Shown: piece by piece, positions 37,350 to 47,658 of the stretch
Layout of the letters: each line of letters begins with the position of its first letter
How positions within the stretch are numbered: the first letter of the stretch is position 1
Assembly: GCA_038501195.1 (NCBI GenBank)
Contig: JBBPUQ010000010.1
Coordinates: forward strand, 1,071,501-1,135,500
Length of the DNA: 64,000 bases
Direction: 5' to 3'
Origin: Nemania diffusa
Lineage: Eukaryota > Ascomycota > Sordariomycetes > Xylariales > Xylariaceae
The notes under the pieces: generated by a model
Databases searched by the model: none
The model's input: the letters and a program-made list of their open reading frames with translations, nothing else
What the model was told of the DNA's origin: nothing
Made by a program: the position numbers and the translations under genes

Positions 37350-38005
37350 TCAGTTCATGCCCCCGGTGTTGTCATACACAAACAAGCCCTTGTGCTGGTG
37401 AGTGATCTCCACGACACACTGGGCGACTTGGAAATCTGGTAAGGCCCACTGATTAATATGAGCTGATTCCCACGACAGGATAATGTAGGGCAGCATGAAT
37501 GAGGGAGAGACATTGTATGACAGTGTAAGAAATTGCCCGTGTTTTGTTAGTTAGCAGCATAGACCGTCTAATCAATGCATATAGTTCAGGGCCGGAATTC
37601 CGGATTCGTGACACAGATGTACAACAGGGCCTTGCGATAGACAGAAATATAGCTAAGCAACATACCGACATCGTTGCCCAGGTCCAATGCATTATAGACC
37701 TTGACAGACAAATCCGGGTTCACCCTCCCAATAATCTGAGCAGCGTTCCCAGCCATGAGATGAGACTCCTACAAGACCATCTCGTATGTTAGCAGACGTT
37801 CGTCCATGATGACAGATCAGCACGTTGGCATTCTGTGTGCCTTGGAGCTTCATACACGGTTGAGAATGGCATTGACCTGGCCGTTGGCATCGAGAAAAGC
37901 AGACTCGCCTCGGAGCTGCATGACCTTGCCGACGACGATGACATTCTGGCCAACATAGGAGTCGAGCATATCAGCGGAAATGCGGGGCGTCGATACGGAC
38001 TCCAT
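37350..38005 (-). CDS. RFA3: Replication protein A subunit 3 (RPA14)
   Basis: Exons 38005-37856, 37768-37666 and 37435-37350 give 112 aa. The smallest subunit of the nuclear single-strand DNA-binding complex RPA, it holds the trimerisation core with RPA1 and RPA2 in replication, repair and recombination. The single OB fold is readable: TPRISADMLDSYVGQNVIVV, GKVMQLRGESAFLDANG, then in exon 2 AGNAAQIIGRVNPDLSVKVY and in exon 3 DFQVAQCVVEITHQHKGLF. Donors are GTATGA and GTATGT; acceptors are TTGTAG and TACCAG. The start (MESVSTPRIS) is the ATG closest to the family's N-terminus; the frame is open upstream to another ATG at 38113, but that extension is not family-like. The same reading frame continues for 393 codons after its TGA. 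Confidence 0.9.
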
Positions 38006-41000
38006 CGTGAGAGAATGTGACGGTGGATGCCGGATGTCGGATGCCGGGGCGTGGAAGAATTGAGTGCAGACAAGAGAGACGCTACCGAGAGAAGAAGACA
38101 GGCAGGTAGGCAAATGAGCTTCCGAAGCTAAAGGACAAAAACTAAGTTGAGTTAATTGTTGTTGTAAGACCCAGAGTAGCAGAGTGGGCGGGGTTCATGG
38201 TTGGTGCCTAACGAAGCTGAATGGACAAAATGCTCTGTGATGCCGGGGGAAAGTACCTAAATGGAACCGCGCCCCACTGATTCTAGGACCTCATGTACGT
38301 ACTTACCTACTAATATTTGAGCCGATCGTTACAGCTGTCATCAGCTGACTAGTGCCTAGGTAGTAAGTTGTCCCTACCTCACCTACATATGTAGGTACGC
38401 AGTATTCTGTAACATACATGCATACATCTACTCTCTAATACACATACGGCTCCTCGTATTTCGAGCTCCTTCTTTCGACTATCAAACGACTACCTACATG
38501 TGTCTATCTCCATAGTAGGTGAGAACCAGCCAGCCAGACTGCCTACCATGCTTGTCAAACTGTGCCTCCTGAGTGGACGCCGACACATGTAGGTCTCACA
38601 TGACTGCAAATCGGCTATCTCGTGCCTGAGCCAGTTCACTATGTGTGAATGCGTGTGTGACAGTCAGCAGCCATTCGGGCTTTCTAGTATTGAGGCTTAA
38701 TCCTGCGATCCAATCAACTCGAAGGAGGGCTTCAGCACTCTTTGGGAGGAAAACCTTTCAGGTTTCCCCACAAGTTTCCACAGCATCTTACATCTTACAT
38801 CTCACTTGGTTTCGAATGACCTGCAAACGCGCAATCGCAGGGGCTACATACACATAAGGCTGAATCTAGAAGCAAGGACACCCATCACTCGGCAGAACTT
38901 CATGCCTCATGCGCAGCTCGATGGACTAATGCTCACGTGCACTTACACGGCGAAAGGATGAGGGTGAGAGGAGCTTGCTAGCTGGGCTCGTGACCAGTTT
39001 CCTGGAAGCCTCCCCTCTGACACTAGGTTGCAAAGTATATGGACATGATAGCAGCGACACAAACGCTCGGCAAAGCCTTTCCCGTGTTACTATCATCGCC
39101 TCTGTGTTGACATAGTCCCACCCCCTGTGTCCGCGCCTGGAATACGTGCTACAGAATAGACCACCAGTTTTCGCTTGGGAACGAGTGAGTGACAAAACCC
39201 ACTATGTAGTAGAGAAAAACCAAGAAACACACCCTACCGACTATATACGTGTGTATCCAAGTACATACCGATCGAGTATACGAGGTCAAAGCGAACAACT
39301 TCAAGTCGCTTTCCCCCATCTAGCCCGTAAGTGAGACCCCCCGTTCCTGAGTATATCCTGCCCTGCTGATTTTGGCCATCAGCCATTTGATCATCTAAGA
39401 TTACTGATAATAGCTTACGACTTTGCATATAGTGTTGTTTTACCTATATTAGGGGAGTTCTTACGGCCCGACCACAACCGCATAGCCACGCGAGTCCATA
39501 AGGTGAAAACGCTTGTCTACTATCGGTGTTATCTTGGGAAAGTCCGAGTTCCTACATGCAAAAATTGTGTGTGTGATAGTTTGCTACTGTTTAGCCTCTC
39601 ACTACATTCCTGCGGCCTTTTGGTATTATGAATGATGTTCTAAATGGGCTCCTGTCAAACCGACTGTTACCGAACTCTAGTACCGATTACGGAGGCCGTA
39701 GCCGCAATACTATAAACTCTGCGGCTTAGTTGTGGGTAATTAGCATACACTGAGACGGGGCCGCAGTCATATGTCTAAGCTCGTTATGAGAGCTGTAGGG
39801 GGGGAGACTCGGCCAACGTCTGCGTTTAGGTCATGTGTATGCATCAACACTACATCCGATCCCATCCCGGTCTTGTAATAAACTTTCAACTTACAGATAT
39901 TTCAACACCAGGTTCATATACCAATCAGACTTCCGCCGTCATATGCTAGTAAACCCAATATCATCGTCGCCCCATCGCCTCGATGCTATTCGCCAACTTG
40001 GAACTCTTAGAGCCCGTGTAGGTCTATTTTTACACTCGATTGCAAAATCTCATCGGCCAATTCTCTTTTACTAGTTGAACAAACACATGAGGTTGGTCTG
40101 CATGTCGCGGCAGGGTTGCCCAATAGCATCAGTTCTGTCATTCTTTTGAGTTCATGTCGTGTCTCTAGTCTGTCACACTCTCGGCTACTTTGTTTCTTAA
40201 CCCCTATCCACCAAAAAAAAACTTTGATAAACAACTACTGTGCTGTGACAGGCTCAGGGGTAGAGCACAGCCAATTGATGTCCATCACCTCGAAAACAAA
40301 CTTTGCTTTCGCCTGACAGGTGCCATCCGATGTCTCCCCGGGCTGTCTAATCCTGACCCCGGTGATGAATCCTACATCCCGGCTTAACTGCGCCAACTGT
40401 CTAGTTCAGACGCAAGTCCTTGAGACAAGGCAAGGAACATCCTAAAACCCCATCGCATCGGTGAATATGATGACAAACACCCTCTAAGCTAAGCAGCTAG
40501 AGTACGTATCTAGCTATATTGTCACTAGACACCAGCTCCAAGACTTGGAGCAAAGCCGGTCTCCAGTTGCCGCTTTCTAAGCTCCCCACCTTGGGGCAAT
40601 CCTCCCTCGCCACAGTTAGTAGCTTTGCACAGTACAGCCTACAGAAGCCCAGACAAAAGTGTCAGAGTGCCCCGTGACAGGGCTGACACCTATACTTTGC
40701 TTATCCCTCAAGTTAAAAGTTAAAGCACCCTAACCAGATATCTTTGGCTAAGCTCTTGCTGCTTAGTGCTTCTTCATCATAATCCTACCAGCAGCAACAA
40801 ATTTGATAGTTCGTTCTTTCGGTATAACTCTGTTCTATCTGTGAAGATAGTATTTATGAGCGTGGCCCCCATGCTTTCCGCTCAATAACAGTACTGTGTT
40901 AAAAAGCACGAGGGAGGGTCTAGAATTGAGGGGTCAAGCAAAGAGAGTTTCGTTCCGAGTTTGACGTGTCTAGTGTCAAGTCTTTATTGGTACCATACCT

Positions 41001-41491
41001 AGCTCATCCATGTCTGTGTGCTCTGCATCCAGTTAGGCCATGTGAGCCTCTAAATTGGGCTTGCTTAGGTATGTTACCAAGGACTTTTCGTTTGCTATCG
41101 CCTTGACCTCGAAACCCTTTCTAGATACAGATCATACTTCTCTCTCAGCGTCTCCGTGCTCTTCCGGCCAAGTCCTTGACGATCCTATCCTTACTGGATT
41201 CCTTCATTTGCTTACCAATGACTGGTAGATACTTACAGCCTCATCACTGCTTGTTAATTACAAACTGAGCCTCGTGTTGATGTCCGTTGTTCTGCTAGAT
41301 CGAATAACCTGCGCCACAGCCACTCGATCGGACTACTTGGCCACGACGGAGGCGCAGTCTCATCTCTTCAAATTTGATCTTCTACTGGAAGAAGTTGTTA
41401 CAAATTGAGCCTCTTTCTTGTTGATGGGCAGGCGGTTTAAATTATTCGAATTTTCTGGATCCCCTTTACTTCGCGTGGTCGCCGAAAAGCT
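38006..41491. other. 3.5-kb interval upstream of bZIP gene
   Basis: No gene supported. Frames are under 100 codons and unlike known proteins. The left part has many TACCTAC/GTAGGTA units (38280-38520). The right part probably includes a long promoter and 5' leader of the bZIP gene, as is common for regulatory genes in filamentous fungi. Confidence 0.45.
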
Positions 41492-42616
41492 ATGAGTATC
41501 GTCGACAACATGAATGAGACGCCAACCTACCCCCATTTTAGCTTCCAGAATGAGGAGGACCTCGGTTTTGGGATGTTCGATCTTCCAAACGCCACGAATC
41601 ATCCCGGGTTTCACCAGAGCATGCAGCAAGACCATTATACTGACAACTTCTCACTTCATGCCCAACACCCCCCCTCCGGCCATCTCTCATCTCAAAGCCA
41701 CCAGCTTGACTTCATCCCTCGGAGCCTCATCGCTTACGATGAGCACGCGCGGTCAACAGCTCCCTACCCACCACACACCAAATTTGAGTCCTCGGGGCTG
41801 TCAAGCGGGTCGTCGTCAACACCAGAGACCAACGAATCTCAACAGTTAGTTACGCCAAAGAACGCGACTACCGTAAGGCAAGTTGCAGATGACGACGATG
41901 ATATGGAAGACTTCGACGATCACCCCTTTCCTGTTATGAGCTCGGCGCGAAAGAAGCCAGGAAAAAACAAAGCAAAGGAGAACGTGGAGTACAAAGGAAA
42001 TGACGGCAAGCGCAGACACTTTCTGCAGAGGAATCGGGTCGCCGCAATGAAGTGTCGCAAGAAGAAGAAGGAATGGGTCAGCGACCTGGAAGAGACGAAG
42101 ACTGGTCTAGAAAGCCAGAACACTCACCTTCATATGGAGCTAGACGGCCTAGTTGACGAAGCAAGCCGTATCAGGGCGCAGTTGATGGTCCACGCGAACT
42201 GCAATGACGCGAATATCGACAAGTGGATTGAAAACGAGGCCAAACGGTTCGTGATCGGGACCAGCGAGCGGTATGATCAGATCTTGGCCCACTTCAGCCC
42301 GACGCAGGGTATGAGTAACCAACAGGAGGCCATTCAGTCATCGTCGACATCCGAATATACCACTGGCGGACCGAGCCTAATCAGTCCACTAGCAACTCCG
42401 TCCCAGTTGCCTCCTACTCCCCACACGGGCCAAGTTCCGTCCTCGCCGGCATTCTTTACTCCCAATGCGCCACCGATGCATACTCCAGGCTGCTACAACG
42501 TTCCACCGCAGGAAGCAGCTCATTTTGCACAGGGGCTTGATCAGGCCGCGGGTGTTGACGAAGAACCCGACTATGATGGCATGCCTATATCCCTATATGA
42601 TCATCCAGTTAACTAA
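41492..42616 (+). CDS. ATF/CREB-type bZIP transcription factor
   Basis: A single exon of 374 aa. The basic region is residues 172-195 with the DNA-contact signature N181-x2-A184-A185-x2-C188-R189. The leucine zipper follows in perfect heptads: L199, L206, L213, L220 and I227. The N-terminal half is Ser/Pro/His-rich and holds an acidic run at 132-143 (DDDDDMEDFDDH), a likely activation segment. The C-terminal third is Ser/Thr/Pro-rich with several SP/TP sites. The basic region resembles the Atf1/AtfA and Atf21/AtfB groups, which bind CRE-like TGACGT sites downstream of stress MAP kinases and act in stress and sporulation. The variant RKKKKEW in place of RQRKKQW points away from Atf1 itself and toward an Atf21/AtfB-like member, but that is inference. 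Confidence 0.88.
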   Translation: MSIVDNMNETPTYPHFSFQNEEDLGFGMFDLPNATNHPGFHQSMQQDHYTDNFSLHAQHPPSGHLSSQSHQLDFIPRSLIAYDEHARSTAPYPPHTKFESSGLSSGSSSTPETNESQQLVTPKNATTVRQVADDDDDMEDFDDHPFPVMSSARKKPGKNKAKENVEYKGNDGKRRHFLQRNRVAAMKCRKKKKEWVSDLEETKTGLESQNTHLHMELDGLVDEASRIRAQLMVHANCNDANIDKWIENEAKRFVIGTSERYDQILAHFSPTQGMSNQQEAIQSSSTSEYTTGGPSLISPLATPSQLPPTPHTGQVPSSPAFFTPNAPPMHTPGCYNVPPQEAAHFAQGLDQAAGVDEEPDYDGMPISLYDHPVN

Positions 42617-44434
42617 GCCTGTCAGGGCTGCTCGAAAGCCGTCCACAATGAACCCGATTTCCTGGCGTCAATCGGCATGTTACAACTCACTAGAACAAAC
42701 TTGCTCACGCTCCGTAATAATTAAATTGCATGTAACACCAACAGGAGTGGTTTTTTTGTTTCCCCCTCTTTTTCGTCCCCTTCGATTCTTGCTGGCGACC
42801 GACTAAGCCAATCCCCGCCTTATACCCTATAGCAACTTTTATCTTTTATCCTTATATCTCTCTTTTAATCCCCTATGGAAAGCTTGGAGTTGGGGGCATG
42901 ATGGGATGATACTCCCGCCCTTCTCTTATTATTGGACTTACATCAAAGAGAACACGACATCAGATGGAATACATATTTGTAACATTTATTATACAAACAC
43001 CAAAACCCTACCTTCGAGGCGGAAGCAGGATGGACATTAACACTAACATTGGGGAGATCCGCCTAAATATAATGTATAAATTAGGGTGTTTATGTATATT
43101 AACAGTATGTTAATAAGACATCTAGCATTCAGAAACAATGCACGCTGTGGTACTAATAAATCGTCATTCTATAGACTCTAGCAATGCGCTAACAAGATGC
43201 TACATCCGAGAGTCTTTTACTCGGCTATCATAGAACCGTTGCTGTAGCTCTGCAAGAGAAAAGAATTCCAAATCTAACATTCTCTACGCGTACCTAGAGG
43301 GGTGGAAAACAGAAAAATACACAAGCAGATGAAGGGGATAAAGAACCGTAACACAACATGTCAAGCAAATGGCATTTCCGGTTTGTATTATCCCTAGATT
43401 GCCCTGGTGATACGATCGCGAAATTGTAATACCGATAAGCGCTTTGGGTAGGACGGTGGGATTTCAAATCCAAGAATAGCAAGTAGCCAAACCGTCCTAC
43501 CTCTCTATTTTCCAACTTACGCGGAGCTACAAAAGACAATTGCTATAGACTCCTAGCAATCCGATATACAATGGGGAAATGGAACAACAAGATGATGGTC
43601 TTGATCCCCCTTTGGTCTCGAGGGATGACCCCCCCCCCCGCTGAGTGATCTAGCTAGCTACTCTCCTATCTTCGAACCTCCGGACTCACAGGCCATACGA
43701 AGCCTAATATCCCCAGGCGGTAAAAAGTCTGATCTCTACTCTACCGCACCAAGGCGAGGCGTAGTGAGTCCAAGGATTTCCATAGATTGAACCCGCTCCC
43801 CGCCAGTCCGCAGGGGGGAATAAGAGACATGGTGTACCCCTGGCCGCGCCCGTATAATCCTCAACGCGGTTAGAAAACGGCACCCCCGTCATACGCGTTT
43901 ATCTACGGAATAAGTACGTCAAAGACAGAGGAAGCGAAGCGCGGGTTCGTATAGATGAATTCTCGTGTCTGTGTATCTACGGCTTGCGTATGTAGATAGA
44001 TATCTGAGCAATGCTCTATTTGTGATGGCGAGTCGCATGATAGTGGCGCTGGTAATATACCACTCGACACGAAGTTCGAGAAAACCTGCGAGTAGGGCGT
44101 GTAAGAAGTTTTGAACTGCAACTCGTCGTTATTCCCTCGAATAAAGAAATGATGGGGTTGGTCGAGATCAATATTATATTCAGAACCTGTACAGACTGCG
44201 AGCCTGGCCACAGAATGACACATGCAACATGGTGTTGTCACGTCTTAAATTTGACGTGCTTTCTTCAGGTGTTACATTTTGTATTGTACACTTTCGACTT
44301 GTATTTACATAAACGTACATCTGCCACTCGCTATGTACCAAGTTATTTCAGCGTACAGCTAGCCATCTAATAAGTAGAGCCCACTAGACTAGCCGCCATG
44401 GTTTAAATATTTATTTCTTCCTCGCCCCTTGTCC
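42617..44434. other. Convergent 3' region
   Basis: No gene seen between the bZIP stop codon and the uL4m stop codon. A run of 11 C occurs at 43629-43639. Short frames on both strands are not family-like. Confidence 0.45.
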
Positions 44435-45577
44435 TTACTCGACAATGATCTCCCCGCTCACCGCCCTGTGCGGCAAGTTGGGGACGAACACACTTGGGAA
44501 GAGGTCGCTCTGGTGGCTCTCCACTATCTGCAGGAGCGCGTCGCGCTCGATGACGATGCGGCCCGTCTCGAGTAGATCTTTGACGTCGACGTCGCTCACG
44601 TCGAGGGCGCGGCCCCAGTTGGGCACGAGGTCGAGGGCGTCGAACAGGGCGTCGCGGCGGTCGGTGGTGATGAAGGTGCTGCGGCCGGCGCGGCGGCCCC
44701 AGCCGTTGAAGTCGAGGACCTGCTTGACCCAGCGGGCGCGGAAGGCCTGCTCGAGCTCGGCGGCGCCGGCGCGGCCGCTGCTGTCGCGGAAGCCGTCGGC
44801 GCGCTCGAGCAGGGCCGCGAAGTCGGCCGGCAGGGGCAGCTCCATGCCGTTCTGGCACACGACCAGCTCGCCGCGGCGGTAGCGGTACGAGAGCGCGGTC
44901 CGCCAGGCGAGGTCGTACACCTTGCGCGTGATCTTGGTGCCGAAGTCGCGCGGCTTGGGGCCGAAGGACTTGCCTCCGCCGCGGCGCAGGGGCGACTGCT
45001 TGCTGCCGACACGGGCGCGGCCCAGGCCCTTCTGCGCGTGCAGCTTGCGGTGCGAGCCGTGCACCTCCCACCGCGTCTTCGAGGAGGCGGTGCCCTGCCG
45101 CGTGTTATCGCCCTCGTAGACCACGGCCAGATGGAGGATGTCGCGGCGCAGGGGCAGGTGGAGGTGTTCCGAGGACCAGGATTCCAGGCGCTGCGGCTCG
45201 TAGGAGGGGAAATTGAAGACGGTAACGGGGACGGTGGTTGCTATAGGGGGGAATGTAATGTTAGGGTGGCTTCTTCCAATCGTAACGCATGTGTTTTATA
45301 GGTTGGAGGATATGCTGGACGAACCTGGTCTCCAGAGACCGCTGGAGGGGACTGTGTTGGTGGTGATGGTCGGCAGAGAAGCCTCGGTGGCCATTGAGCG
45401 CGCAAACATGCTCGAAGGTATCCGGGTCTGGTGATGCACGTTAGCGAAATAGTTTCGCTTCATGTGGTGAGGGGTATAAGAGTGCTAGCGTACAGATGCT
45501 GCTTCTCTGCACGTATGCGAGGCTATACTGAGGCTTCTCATGGCCTCATGGAGACCTCTGACCCCTCTGCCCGCCAT
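44435..45577 (-). CDS. YML6: Mitochondrial large-subunit ribosomal protein uL4m
   Basis: Exons 45577-45494, 45427-45325 and 45240-44435 give 330 aa. uL4m lines the peptide exit tunnel of the mitoribosome. Exons 1-2 encode an Arg/Ser-rich presequence (MAGRGVRGLHEAMRSLSIAS, then FARSMATEASLPTI); their introns (66 and 84 nt) have good CTAAC branch sites and agreeing phases. Exon 3 is the family core: TVPVTVFNFPSYEPQRLESW, LPLRRDILHLAVVYEGDNTR, then the tunnel-loop region with GSHRKLHAQKG-GRARVGSKQSP and GGGKSFGPKPRDFGTKI. The C-terminal half keeps the fold and ends PHRAVSGEIIVE. Exon 3 is strikingly GC-rich compared with its neighbours. It is head-to-head with mL38. Confidence 0.9.
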
Positions 45578-46076
45578 TGTGTGTGCGATGGACGCTACAA
45601 CCACCGCTAACCAAGCGGAGACGATATCGTGGTGAGCGGTGCGGGAGGCTGAGGTCCGTTGTTGTGGGTTATCGACGTCGGAGAGTGTCGATCTGGTGTT
45701 CTAAATAGGATGGGTATCAATTGATTGATTTGATCGAATTGTATGTTAAACGAACCCCGGAAAAATTATCGATGAGGCTCGAGAGGTACGTATCTAGATG
45801 GAGAAGCTTAAGCTTGCCCAATACGGAACAACCCAATCCACATCAGCGAATGGGAGAGCTAGGATTCAAGGTCTTAGTCCTCTGAGGTCCACTTTTATAT
45901 GGAGGGACCCCCCAGTGAGCCCGCCCTGTGATGGAGCTTTTTTTTTATAGAGTGCCTAGGAAAAATGTCGATTCGCAACTGCAGTCCATAGAGAAAATGC
46001 GGATTTAGATATACAAACCGGCGTCTCGGTCCACCATCATACTGCCCTCTCTCCTCGGCCCCAACCAATTGGCACC
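45578..46076. promoter_or_regulatory. Bidirectional promoter of two mitoribosomal genes
   Basis: A 499-bp interval between the start codons of uL4m (minus) and mL38 (plus). It has a T-run near 45939-45947 but no clear TATA box near either start. Both products belong to the mitochondrial large subunit, so shared control is likely. Confidence 0.55.
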
Positions 46077-47658
46077 ATGTCGAGTTGCCAGAGGGTCGCC
46101 CGACCCCTCATACAATCGATACACCAGCATGGCCTGATATTACAGACATCGACATGCTTCGCTGCTCGCTCGTTCTCGAACACACCAGCCCGCCGCGAGG
46201 ACGTGGTTCCGCCCTCAACCACGAGCGCGACACCAGCCCCGCCACTGAGCCCGTCAGCAAAATCCCTCAAAGAGCTCGACGCCGCCGCCATCGCCGCTGC
46301 TGCCGAATCTACCATGTCGCGTATGCAGGAGCGGTTGCTGGACCCTAATACCACTACCGCACACTGGGCTGAGCGGAAGCTGATGCGGACCGGCATACAC
46401 CCTGTCGGATCGCGTCGTCGACGTGCCGCTCTCCGTACTTCGGAGGATGTGCCCTTCGAACAGCTGCCTTACCAGTGCTTCCAAGAGGCTCGCAAGATTT
46501 TACAGGAGGATCGCCAGGAGAAGCTGCAGGCCCTGGCTAAGGAATTGGTCAAGATTAAGCGCCTCGAGGAGACCCCCGCCGACCAGGTCACCGGTGGCCA
46601 ACGAAAGAAGGACTTGCGTCTGAAGAGCTTAAGGAAATACGTCGAGGAACTCAAGATCCTGGTCGATATCAACGATCCCATCGTGAAACGCCGATTTGAG
46701 GATGGACTGGGTGAGTGCTACCGCTTTTTTTCATCGTTTGTTCTCGCGCTATTCTGCTATTATAGTCGGCATGGCAATGGAGTTTCGATGCCCTCCTAAT
46801 TTTTTAATTTTTTTTTTTTTTTTTTGCATCTGTGAGGGCGAAATGCTAATATAAATCTTAGGCGATATGAACAAGCCCATCTATCGGCACCTAGCTGAAA
46901 AGAAATGGCGCGGTTTACCCTACCGGATCATCGCCCAGCGCATAGAAACGCTACATATTGTCCCTGATGTGCTGCCAAAATTTGAGCCTGTTGCTGACGT
47001 GCAGCTCCACTTCCGTCGCAAGAAGGTTGAGCCCGGTGAGATCTTAGACTCGAGGGTATCCGAGGTCTCGCCGCGTCTGAAGGTTCAAGTCTTTAATGGG
47101 GGCAAACGTCTCGTATCCGTCGCAGTAGTGGACTTGGATGTTCCCAACGCCGAGACAGATTCTTTCGATCGCCGTTGCCACTACCTTGCAGCTAATATAC
47201 CCCTTTCCCCTGATCAGCCCTCTCTACCTCTCGGGAAGGTAGATAAGGAGACCCAATTAGCCGTCCCCTGGCTCCCCGCCTTCTCCCAAATGGGTGCGCC
47301 CTACCATCGGTTGGTCGTCTTCGTCCTAGAGCAGAATGACGGTGCCATTTTAGACATCGCAAAGCTACGTGAGCTCTACAGCGGCCGCGATGGATTCAGT
47401 CTAAAGAGTTACCAAGACAAGTTCCCCCTCACCGCCGTTGGTGTCAACATTTTCCGAACCGTCTGGGACGAGGGTACCGCAGGTGTCATGGAGCGTGCCG
47501 GCGTGCCGGGCGCCGACATCCAATTCAAGCACAAGCGCGTCTACTCGCTCAAGCCCCCCAGGAAGGCCCGTGGCTGGGAGGCCAAGAGGACCAAGCCCAA
47601 GTACAAGAGCTTGTGGAAGTATACCAAGAGGATCCATGGCATGAACAGGCGCCGCTAA
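46077..47658 (+). CDS. MRPL35: Mitochondrial large-subunit ribosomal protein mL38
   Basis: Exon 1 is 46077-46710 and exon 2 is 46862-47658, giving 476 aa; the 151-nt intron starts GTGAGT and contains a run of 18 T at 46808-46825. mL38 (yeast Mrpl35) is a mitochondrion-specific subunit of the central protuberance built on a phosphatidylethanolamine-binding-protein (PEBP) fold. Residues 1-40 form an Arg/Ser-rich presequence. A helical charged region follows (KILQEDRQEKLQALAKELVK). The PEBP domain is in exon 2: LKVQVFNGGKRLVSVAVVDLDVPN, then LPAFSQMGAPYHRLVVFVLEQ, where GAPYHR is the fold's signature. The basic C-terminus (KYKSLWKYTKRIHGMNRRR) suits rRNA contact. Confidence 0.93.

Noticed and set aside
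44403..45071. Ala/Arg/Pro-rich long frames overlapping uL4m
   Set aside because: High GC removes stop codons from the other frames; only the 44435-45240 frame matches a protein family.
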